Source of the DNA: Steinernema hermaphroditum
Lineage: Eukaryota > Nematoda > Chromadorea > Rhabditida > Steinernematidae
Direction: 5' to 3'
DNA length: 64,000 bases
Assembly (NCBI GenBank): GCA_030435675.1
Contig: CM059622.1
Coordinates: forward strand, 6,448,001 to 6,512,000
Positions within the stretch are counted from its first letter, which is position 1; every line of letters starts with the position of its first letter. Below, piece by piece: positions 1-14,461 of the stretch. The notes beneath the pieces were generated by a model. That model saw only the letters and a list, made by a program, of their open reading frames with translations, did not search any database and was not told the DNA's origin. Made by a program: the position numbers and the translations under genes.

Positions 1-149
1 TTAATCCCGCGGTGTCACCTTGAGAATGGGCGGCGCGAGGGTGTCCTGTTTGCCTCTCGATGGCATTGATTCGCCCGTATTTGCACGCGCTCTGTTGTTG
101 TTCACGTGTTTTTTTTTTCTCTGATTTCGTTGCTGTTTCAGAAATCAGT

Positions 150-1394
150 ATGACTTCTGACGAGGGAGAGTACGTCGAGTCGTCCGTGTTCTACAGAGAG
201 AAGCCCGAGTGGAAGGACATCACGCCGATCTACGAAGGCGATGACGAGAGCTGCGCCGTGAAAATCGCCACTTCCGAACACTGTTCGTTATTCATTCTGC
301 CTTCCATTTATTCATAGCTCCTTTTCACAGTCAGAGATGCGTTCGGCTACTTCCGTGCCATCCTCTCGAAAGGTGAAATGTCAGAGCGCGCGTTCGAGCT
401 CACGACAACCTGTATGGATCAGAATCCTGCCAACTACACCGTTTGGCAGTATCGCCGTGAGCTCTTGCTGCACCTGGGCAAAGATTTGGACGCTGAGCTT
501 AACTACACGAAGTCCATTATTGATGACAATCCGAAGAACTACCAAGTTTGGTACGATCTATTATCCTCACCATTCCATGGTAATGCTGGCTAATTTCAGG
601 CATCATCGCAAGGTTTTGCTCACCAGAAAGAACGACTGCGCTGGGGAATTGGAGTTCCTCAAAAGTGTACTCAAAACTGACTCCAAGAATTACCATGCTT
701 GGCAACACAGGTTGCTATAAATCCCAGTGTTCGGAAAGGAGCATAAGAATTGTTTATTTAGACACTGGGTTGCTAGTTACTTCAAGAAAATTGGGCCGCA
801 AGAAGTGGATTTTGCTAGTGAATTGATCCAAGAGGATATTCGAAACAACTCCGCTTGGAACTACCGCTTCTTTATTATTTCGTCGATGGACGAAGGCTAT
901 TCTGAGAATGTGACTGCCAAAGAGATCACGTGAGCCGCTTTTTGACTGAATAAGTTGTGATTATTTAATTTGCAGATATTGTACTCAAAAAATCCTTGAA
1001 TGTCCTGGAAACGAAAGCGCTTGGAACTATCTCGCTGGGTAGGATAGATGCTAGATTTCATAGAACATTGATTTACTCCTTTACAGTATCTTGATTGACC
1101 AGGGATTGTCGTCATCGAACAGTGTGCGCGAGTTCTGCCTAGCACTACGGGAGAAGAAGTGTGTTTTTGCCACTAGTTTCCTGTTGGATATTTACGTTGA
1201 GCAGATCGAAAAGCACATCGACGTGGAGGAGAACAAAGATAATGTGCGAAAGGTGAGTCCGCACATTTGAGTTCGTGTAAACTAATCAATTGTTTCAATT
1301 TAAGGTTGTCAAGGAGCTTCGTGACCTCGACCCGGTGCGTGAGAAGTATTGGAAGTACATGGCTCACAAAGTAGAAAATCTCACAAATCAGTAG
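150..1394 (+). CDS. fnta-1: Protein farnesyltransferase/geranylgeranyltransferase-I alpha subunit
   Basis: Shared alpha subunit of the cytosolic CaaX prenyltransferases, which attach farnesyl or geranylgeranyl groups to C-terminal cysteines of Ras/Rho-type proteins. I splice seven exons: 150-282, 331-550, 600-710, 762-929, 976-1038, 1087-1252 and 1305-1394, giving 316 residues, close to the usual size of nematode homologues. Five PFTA tetratricopeptide-like repeats are visible with the conserved Asn/Trp/Arg pattern: NYTVWQYRREL, NYQVWHHRKVL, NYHAWQHRHWV, NNSAWNYRFFI and NESAWNYLAGI. Every junction restores the family reading frame; for example SEH+F joins into SEHFRDAFGYFRAIL. An acceptor-like TGCTGTTTCAG ends at 141, nine bases before the ATG, so the mRNA is probably trans-spliced. 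It is the first gene of a tight same-strand series. Family assignment is secure; the exact start is likely. Confidence 0.95.
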
Positions 1395-1591
1395 TTTATA
1401 TGATGTATTATGCTATGTTGCTGATGTGTTCATTTTGTAATTTTGTGAATAAGCTTTCGTATTTCGTTGTTTGAGTGGAGACCGGTTGACCCCACGTGAT
1501 GTACCTTGTGCTACATGGCCCAGAACTTTAGCTCTGGGGTGTAGTATTGTTGGGATCGGAACACATGCTGAATTGAAGCAATTTAGACGCC

Positions 1592-4500
1592 ATGGCGTCA
1601 ACGACCTGCCGCGTAGTGAGCCAAGCGGTTAAGATCACAGATGTGAATTGGACCGAACGGTCGTTTATCGTCAGCACTGAAATTTACTTTGTCGTCTTGG
1701 ACGCCACGGTAGAACGATTCGAACTACATCTTGGTCCTGGTGAGTCGCTGGGTCCTGGAATGTCATCTTTTGTGTCTTTCTGTAGAGTGTCTTCTGCCAT
1801 GCGAGCGTGGAAACATGACGACTCTTCCCCGAGGCTACGTCCGTATAAACGGCCAAGATGTTTCATACAGGCGGCAGATGTACACGGCGTTGGATCAAGA
1901 GCCCGATTTCACTGGATTCAACGATTTGAAGAGCACCGAAATCGACATTTTTGCGTCGAAACGCCCTGTTGTGCAGATAGACCTTCCTTTCACCGTAACC
2001 AACAACATCGAAGATGGCAAGGTAGTGACGTGCTCCATACAGGTCCTTGTAAAGTGCCCTAAGACGGTAAATTGAGTGAACCTTTATGTAAATTATGATA
2101 TGGTCGCTTTAGGGCGTTCTTTTTAACTGCAGTTTCGACAAAGAAGGCCAGTTGTCACCCGGAGCGCACTTGTTTACCTACAAGACTGGCGTTCTTTCGG
2201 GAACGTCCTCATGGCTGCCTTGCATAGATGCACTGAACCAGCTTTCCGTGTGGAGGTTCGAGTTCGTTCTCCCGGTGGATTTAACGGCAATTGCACCTGG
2301 AGAAGTTTCGGTAGGGAATTCGCGATGCTCATGGACTCATGGTCCACCGACGATTCAGGAATCTGTTGCGGACGATACGGGCAAGAAGGTGTGCTACGAA
2401 CTGAGAGTCCCGACGGCTCCTCCGAACATAGGTTTCGTGATTGGACAATTCACAATGTACCAGAATCCCGATGTGACCGAGGTGAGGGCTTATCTGTTCC
2501 GCTTTTCTTAAAGACGGCGTTTCAGATCGAGAGTTACGCATTGCCAAGGCTTCTTAGTTTAGTCAAGTACACGGTAGCTAAATCAGACCGAAATATCGAG
2601 TTCTTCGAAGAACTGCTGTCCTGTCGTTTTCCGTACTACGGATACAAACAAGTTTTTGTGGACGGAGTAAGTTGGGAACTCGTGACTATCCTATCTCGCC
2701 CTAAGGTTCCAGATGATGTGACTTCGTTCTGCGGATTGTCACTATTCTCAGTCAACATTCTCTACAGTCGGAAGATTCTTGACGTTGTGCAGCAGACGCG
2801 GTATCTTCTCGCATATGGAGTGGCGGAGCAGTTCTTCGGCTGCTTCGTGTCCGTCAGTGAGTGGGCTGATATGTGGCTGGTGAAAGGACTTGCGGCGTAT
2901 GTTATTCTTTTATCTGCGAATCTCATTCCAATCCTTCAGATTCATCACTGGACTCTACATCGAACGGCACTTCGGAATGAGTGAGTACTTGTTCCAAATC
3001 AGGAAACTGATGAACGTCGTGTGCGATTACGAATCACGATGGGGCAAAATCATCGTCCGTCCGACGTACAGAGGAAACAAACCGCCGACGCCCACTATTG
3101 AAGGGAAATCTCTGGCTGATCCCAAGGAAGAAACCGCAGCTCCCTACATACACTTCGATCCGAATTCCGCGGATTCCTCGTCGTCTTACTATGCCTCAGT
3201 GCTCTTCAAGAAGGCGCATCTCGTTGTTCGAATGCTTCAGCGTCGTCTCGGAGTGGAACCTTTCAACCAGGTCCTCCAGAAGATTGTTTCTGTCGCGGTG
3301 CAGTCCTGCCAGCACATGAACAACATCCCGGACTGGGACCACATGCTCATGGACACCGAGTCATTCTTCAGAAACGTTTCCAACGTGACAGGACATGAGA
3401 TTCCAACGTTTCTGGAGCAGTGGGTTTACGATGGAGGACACGTGTATTTTGAGGTTAGCTGTGCTGGGTGTTTGCAGCGCTTCCATCCATGCGTTTTCAG
3501 ATCTCCTATAATTTCAACAGAAAAAGGAATATTGTTGAGTTGGAGTTCCGTCAAGAACCGGATAAAAGCGTTGGTCGAATGTCCTATGTGGGGCCGCTGA
3601 CGGTCATCATCCAGGAACTGGACGGCTTCTTCACACACCAGATACAGATCGACGCAGAACTCTCGAAGCATGATCTCCAGTGTCACTCCAAGGGTCGTCG
3701 CCAGAAGCGGAAGCGAATCCCTCTGTCGAATGGGGACGAAATCGACGTTGAATTGAATAGTGCAGATAACGAGTCCCCAGTTTTATGGGTACGGTAGGTT
3801 CCTCTACTTGAAGGTAGCGAGATCATGCTGTATGTTACAGGATTGATCCAGAAATCGCTCTCGTTCGCAAGATTAACCTGAGGCAACCAGTTGGGCAGTG
3901 GGAATACATGTTACGATACGAACGCGACGTTCTTGCGCAGTTTCAAGCTATCGACACGCTTCAGAACTTCCCGAGTCATCAAACAAGAACAATTCTCCAA
4001 GAAGCGATCGAAAACGAATTCCTCTTCTACAGAGTGCGCTGCAGAGCAGCTTTCTGCCTATCCCAAGTGGATAATAGATTGGCGGACACCTGGTGCGGCA
4101 ACCCTGTTCTCCTCACTCTATTCACCAAGCTCTATGGCTGCAAAGCGGATGCCATGATTCCCAGATCGCACAATTTTTCGATTACCTCCTCGAATTTACA
4201 GAGCTACTTCGTGATGCATGTAGGTTGCCTTTGCAGGAATTTGACTCATTGAGATGCTTAGGCCCTACCACTTGCTATGTCGAGATTGCGAGGAGTGGGA
4301 AATGTTATTGTACGGGAGATCCACAAATTCCTCATCAACCTGCTCAAGCTGAATGACAACAGCTTTAACCGATACTCAGATGATTTCTACCGCGCAACGC
4401 TGATCAGAGCGCTCTCCACAAATATCGTATACGCAGATGCGACCACCAATTGCTTCCGGCCGGACGATATGAGTACAGAGATGAAAGAAACGCTCTCCGA

Positions 4501-5269
4501 GTTGACTTACGCTCTGAATATGGATGTACTCAAGCCGACCTATTGCCGAGTGGTCGCTCGCAGTTGCCTCTACGGTATTTTCCAGGCAAGCCTACCATTT
4601 TCTGAAGAACGACTAAACATCTTCTTTAGCTCCAAAAATTCGGCCACATTCCCTTGGACCCGGAAGTGTTTTGGAGTTACACGAAGCCGAAGTTGTTTTC
4701 GAAGGTATGATTTTGAACAGATCGTTTCTGACAGATTTTATGCTATTTATTTAGCTCCGCCAGGAGGCATTCACATGGCTCGTTCGTCTTCTACCTCTCA
4801 CTCGTCATTCTCACATGAATTTCGTCTTTTTGAGGCTCTTGGAATGTGCGAAGAGCGACGAAGACCCGAGCATTCGCGATCACATCGCCACAGAGCTGAA
4901 TCGACATCCCCCTATCCATTTCAACATCCGCCACAAGTTCAACTTTGTAGGCGTGGATAGAGTGTTGTGGGAGATGATTTGCGATCCTAGTGCGGTAAGA
5001 CGAAATGCCAACACTCGAGAGAAATTTGGTTTCTTTAGGAGCCTCGAATTCGCTGCCTCTTCCGAGATTTGTATTACCACATGTACGGACCGGATCACAG
5101 ATTAGGCTCTTTGCCCCATCCTGAGCCAAGCGATAAGATTCCGCGCAAGATGGAAGTCATCAGAAACGAGCAGATTGCGTGGACGCATCCAGATTACGAA
5201 CCGGTGGACAAGAACCCCTTCGCGATAGCCAACACGATGGACATGTCGATGGACGAAACGCTGCAGTAG
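1592..5269 (+). CDS. taf-2: TFIID subunit 2 (TAF2)
   Basis: TAF2 is the M1-aminopeptidase-like TFIID subunit that helps bind the initiator region of promoters in the nucleus. The gene spans many short introns and encodes about 1,000 residues. Exons include the N-terminal segment MASTTCRVVSQAVKITDVNW, the beta-sheet domain with WRFEFVLPVDL and CYELRVPTAPPNIGFVIGQF, an aminopeptidase-like core (LLSCRFPYYGYKQVFVDG; LLAYGVAEQFFGCFVS; FLEQWVYDGGHVYFEVS), then a helical repeat region ending in DPEP-like text and TMDMSMDETLQ. The zinc-binding HExxH motif of real M1 peptidases is absent: the aligned position reads AYGVAEQFFG, as expected for TAF2. An ATTTAG acceptor-like site lies 5 bases before the ATG. 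It starts 197 bp after the farnesyltransferase stop. Exon ends were not all fixed, so only the outer limits are given. Confidence 0.92.
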
Positions 5270-5286
5270 TTTTTGTCAATTTATTT

Positions 5287-5292
5287 AATAAA
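5287..5292 (+). terminator. Polyadenylation signal of taf-2
   Basis: A canonical AATAAA lies 17 bases past the TAF2 stop codon. About 110 bases later an acceptor-like TGTTTTAG (ending at 5399) leads to the next gene. That order, 3' end signal then acceptor, is typical inside nematode operons. Confidence 0.7.
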
Positions 5293-5424
5293 TTATTTCC
5301 TCCGAGTGTGTTTACCATTTGGCACCATTGGAAGTTGCACTACTTTCTGTGAACATACCTCTTTACATATGACTTGGTGTGTGTGACGATGTGTTTTAGG
5401 ACGTGTGGAGAACAGAAGCTCATT

Positions 5425-6067
5425 ATGGTCAACGAGGTATCGTATACACGCGATCTCTAGAGTATTTATCTCTTGCTTAAAGGGTCCTTGTGGGAGCGGT
5501 AGCTCCCAAAATCAGTGCAGCTTCGTGGCTTCCGATCTGGAGAAGCGGATTCGTGAAAGTAGCCGGATGAGCGAAACTCCTCGATCCGAAGAAAGTTCGC
5601 CGACGCCGCTCTGCAGCAGCGAAGGATCTCTTTCCCCCGTCAGCTACACTCCTGATCCGCTTGTTCTTCTGGGATTGGAAGCACACGCAAAGTCGATAGC
5701 GACGGAGCTGGACGTACTGATGCGGGACTTGAGAGGATCTCTCCACGGCATGAGCGATCTTACCCGGGAGTTCGCGAACTGCTACTTAACCAGTATTTCC
5801 ACCTCCTGCGATTCGGTGGACGCTGTCATCAAATCGACTTATGCAGTCAGTTTAATGTAGTGAAAGGAACAAAATCATCGGTTTTTTAGATGTTGGCAAA
5901 GACAGAGGAGCTTATGGACGTGCTGAAGGGAAAGGATAAACTTCAACAGCAAATGTAAGTTCAATGACCAGTTCGAAACGTTGGTCATGGAATGGCTTCA
6001 TTTTAGAAAGCAACTGAAGCGCCTCGTTGACATGTTTGAATCTCACTTTGTTAACTCTCTAACCTGA
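5425..6067 (+). CDS. BLOC-1-related complex subunit 6-like protein (BORCS6)
   Basis: BORC recruits the small GTPase Arl8 to lysosomes and thereby drives their kinesin-dependent movement; BORCS6 (lyspersin) is one of its eight small subunits. The model has exons 5425-5436 (MVNE), 5483 to about 5849, a third exon beginning at the codon for MLAKTEELMDVLKGKDK, and a last exon ending NSLT at 6067, total about 170 residues. The conserved BORCS6 stretch is visible: LEAHAKSIATELDVLMRDL, RGSLHGMSDLT, then SVDAVIKSTYA joined to MLAKTEEL. The N-terminal 60 residues are Ser/Pro-rich and probably disordered. Start choice: an in-frame ATG at 5425 joined over a 46-bp intron (GTATCG...TTAAAG) avoids an unlikely GTG start 20 bases upstream. 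An acceptor-like TTTTAG ends at 5399. The family call rests on my recognition of the central helix, not on a search. Confidence 0.75.
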
Positions 6068-6187
6068 CCGTTGAAGTATTGTTTGTAGATATGTACAGAG
6101 ACTATAAAGTCTAGACATAAATGAGCGAGGGTGTAGACACAAAATAATCAGTTAGTTTTTAATCATTTATGGAGTCTAAGAAGGGAA

Positions 6188-7000
6188 ATGACGGCGGATA
6201 ACGATGCTGCTCCCGCGTAAGTTTCACTTCATGTTGCATGACTCAAGAAGGCGCTTTCAGTGATGCCAAGAACGCCAGAGGGCCTCCTCTACAGTCCCCA
6301 GTAAAGACGGACATGACTCCACCTGCATCCGAAAACGAACCGTCGACGCCGAAGAAATCCTCGAAAAACTCCGTGACGACAGGTGCAGAGACGATCGAAA
6401 CGGCGAAAAGGCGAAAGAAAAAAGTTTCGAAGAGAAGAAGGCCCAAGCTGACTGAGCACGGAGAATCCCTCGAAGAGTGCACTGATGAAGACTGGCGCAA
6501 CGCAGATCCCGCTTACAACACGGAATTAATAAATCTTAAGAAGAAGCCTAACAAGGTAACTGTCTTCGCTGCGACAAAGCCTACGAAAAAGAGAAGTAAA
6601 AGGACTCGTAATTTAATGGAACCTGCACGCAGTCCTGGTAGAGGCAAATTAGATGGACTTAGGGATATGACGAACGTCCTAATCAGCGTCGATCCCAATG
6701 GTGAGTATATACACATTTTAAGCCTGACAGTTCTCATTGTTCCTTGCAGCTCCCACATCGGCGGAAAAATTACTCGATGCGAAGGCAGACGCGATCGGGA
6801 AGTTGGTAGCGGGAGTCGTGAAGATGTACTTAAAGGACCGGCGGAAGGACGCTGTAGAACTCGAAGTCCGCTTACATACGAACGACGGTGTAAACGTCGA
6901 CATCACACAGGTCACATCTTCTCCAGCAGAAGGAGGCTCCATAGGTTTTGAAGATGCTTCTTCTATCCCGGCTGTGCCTGCCCAGAGTCCTCCGAAATAG
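6188..7000 (+). CDS. Unrecognised lysine/arginine-rich nuclear-like protein
   Basis: Three exons fit: 6188-6216 (MTADNDAAPA), 6261 to about 6700, and about 6750-7000, joining DPN to APTSAEKLLDAKA, total about 240 residues. The first half is Ser/Pro/Lys-rich with a strongly basic run (KRRKKKVSKRRRPK) and another (KKRSKRTR), both resembling nuclear localisation signals. The second half holds an amphipathic, probably folded segment, KLLDAKADAIGKLVAGVVKM, followed by YLKDRRKDAVELEVRLHTND and an acidic-to-Pro tail. It begins 121 bp after the BORCS6-like stop on the same strand and so looks like the last member of the operon. I recognise no family. The nuclear location is inference from the basic runs. 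Confidence 0.7.
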
Positions 7001-7574
7001 CCGATTCACTTTGTGCATGTGCATTTAAGGCGAGAAATAGAACGTGTATGTATATAAAGATGCCTATTTTTGAGTGTCCAGTCAACGTGTAGAGTTTTCT
7101 ATCTCATTTATTCGCTGCTGTATCCCTTTTCGCTATAACCCTTTCCGTTACGTAACTTTTCGATCAGGAAGCATATAATTGGACACAAATTATAATACAC
7201 TGTTTTGTGTTTGGCTCTGCTCTCCTGTCCGCGCGCTCTCTCATTTAGTGTTTAGTCTCACTTTCAACCGACGGCGCAAGGTTGTGCAACAGCGTTTGTC
7301 TTTGTCGTAAATGATGTCATTTTATCAGTTGTGTTATAAATCCATGCGGCAACGCTTCCATTCAGTATTATGTAATGTTGTCTTTTTTGCTCATTGCGCA
7401 GATTCTGTTCTGACTTTTGGAACCTCCACTGTTTTAACGTTACACTCTTTGTTTTCGCTGACGTCACTTTTCGAAAATCTGTTGACGATATGCGTCTTTC
7501 GAAAACGAGAGGAACGCCCCTTTTGGGGAGACCCTTTTAAGCTTGCGCTAATGCACTCGGTTACAGATGACAAA
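7001..7574. other. Intergenic, probable ABC transporter promoter
   Basis: 575 bp with no supported gene. The stretch is T-rich in its second half and ends in TTACAG at 7566, an acceptor-like site nine bases before the chosen transporter start. An open frame runs through 7311-7574 but has no family features and is read as 5' UTR. Confidence 0.5.
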
Positions 7575-12756
<5,182 letters not shown>

Positions 12757-13034
12757 GGGTTGTTGAAAGTGCTGTATATACTTCTGTCATGACATTCTTA
12801 CAATACGTGTTTCATGTTCCATGTTCTTACTCTTTGATAAGTTTTGTAAATATGTAAATACAGTACTTGTCATGCAGCTCCATGTCATACTTGCTTGTCA
12901 TGCAGGTTCCCTCAACGATAGCATCGGGTCGGAAAGCATCGCACACTGTGCATCGCTTTTCCACTTACATCGCACTTAAAAGGCCGGCGATGGGCGTCGA
13001 TTGTTCTCATTGGTCGTTCCTCTTTGTTGCCGAT

Positions 13035-14199
13035 ATGCCGACAATCCACTACCGCCAGGATTCGGACACTTTCGGCGTCTTCAAGACTTTCCATGTGAAC
13101 TCGCTTTTCCTCAGCGGCGCCCAACTGCGCGAGTCCATCGCCTCGGCCGACCTCGTTGGCCACTCAGAGATCGACATCTTCCACGCCCACTCTGGCCAAG
13201 GAATCGCCGACCACGACTCGCTCCCTCCGGAATGTTCCGTTCTGTACCACTTGAGGAGACCCAAAGTGTAAATTGCTTCCCCTTCCTGGACTCTTCTGAC
13301 GTAAGTGCTTTAGGACTGTACCACAACCCGTTGCAATGCCTCTTCCTCAACACTCGAATGTCATCCACGTGAACCCGCAACGGATCCATCTTAACCACCG
13401 CTTGATGCAAACGCAGAACACTGTGGTTACTGTAATGCCTACTGTGGATCTTACTCGCAGAGGCGGCGACAACAAGATAGGGACGAAGCGGAGGTCGCCG
13501 AGAGAGTCTCCGACGAGCAGGAGCCGATCTCGGGGGAGTCGGTCGCCCCCGAACGGGCCGAGCCCCAGTCGCGATCGCTACCGTAACGACTACAACAAAA
13601 ACGAGGGTTACGATAGGCGGAGAAATGCCTACGGTAGATACGATAGTCGTAGAGAGGAGAATGGACATGATGGCCGGATATTAGATGGTCGACGAGATCA
13701 GTACGATCGCCGGAGACAGGATTACGGTAGCCGACGCGAGGACTACGATGCTCGTAGACAGAACTACGGTAATCGGAGGGAAGGACACCCCTATGGAAAT
13801 AGACAAGGGAACGGCTACTCTGGCGAGAGACGGAGCTTTCCAGAGAACAACGCCAACCGACGCCAGAACAACTACAACTACCGTAACCAGCAGGAGCATC
13901 GTCGAGATCGTTCCCCTCTCCGGCCCCTCCAGAATCAGACGGCGACACTGGATCCTGCTCTCATCGCCACCGCGGCCGCCGTCGTGGCTGCGTCCCAGAT
14001 GCAGCAAAAGCAGCTGCAGACACAGGCGCTCCTCCAGATGCTCCCAGGGAGCCTTCTGCGACCTCAGCAGAAGGCGCCGCCCATGAACTCTCCCCGGAAC
14101 GGAAGCCCCGGAAGGGGATCCCAGGGAAACTCCGGACGCAACCTGCAGGGTCGCCTCTCCTACGACCGAAACAACAGGAACAATTTCAGAAAATATTGA
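13035..14199 (+). CDS. RBBP6-like DWNN-domain protein with Arg/Tyr repeats, lacking RING
   Basis: Two exons: 13035-13267 and 13314-14199, joined as RRPK-V-TVPQP; about 372 residues. The first exon encodes a ubiquitin-like DWNN domain starting MPTIHYRQDSDTFGVFKTF and ending SSV-like CSVLYHLRRPK, the fold that opens RBBP6/Mpe1 proteins of the mRNA 3'-end processing machinery. The second exon encodes a low-complexity tail: an SR segment (SPTSRSRSRGSRSPP), about ten imperfect RRxxYG/RRxDY units between 13600 and 13800, then Gln/Leu-rich text (MQQKQLQTQALLQML) and an Asn/Arg-rich end. The CCHC zinc knuckle and RING finger of full-length RBBP6 are not present and no exon for them is visible. It starts 279 bp after the ABC transporter stop on the same strand. 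An ATG at 12990 would add 15 residues, but the domain begins at 13035. Confidence 0.75.
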
Positions 14200-14461
14200 A
14201 TATAGATTCGTTTATTGAGTACTCACCGAAAAACGTAATTTCACAACAGATTTCTGAGCAAATGGTTCGTGGGTTGTCTTCAGGAGCTAGGGTTTTGACT
14301 CTATATACAAAATAAGTGATGAGGGGGGTTCTGTAGACATAGGGGAGAAGATACAAGTATCACAGAGAGAAGCTACCCGGATTCTCGATTCTCGCAGATC
14401 CGTATGAGAGTTTTCTAAGGAAGGGGGGACGTTGAAGGGAGGGTTATGGTACAGAAACGGG

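Larger units (their letters stand above)
150..7000 (+). other. Probable four-gene operon
   Basis: Four forward genes follow each other with stop-to-start gaps of 197, 155 and 120 bp. TAF2 and the BORCS6-like gene each have an acceptor-like site (TTTAG/TTTTAG) shortly before the start, and the taf-2 polyadenylation signal sits in the gap. This spacing matches polycistronic units resolved by SL2-type trans-splicing in rhabditid nematodes. The next gene (ABC transporter) starts 575 bp later and probably has its own promoter. Confidence 0.55.

Noticed and set aside
2800..2900. TAF2 as an active M1 aminopeptidase
   Set aside because: The HExxH zinc site is replaced (AYGVAEQFFG), and the flanking text is TAF2-like.
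5405..5424. GTG start for the BORCS6-like gene
   Set aside because: An ATG at 5425 with a clean short intron gives a better model; a GTG start is unlikely in a nematode.
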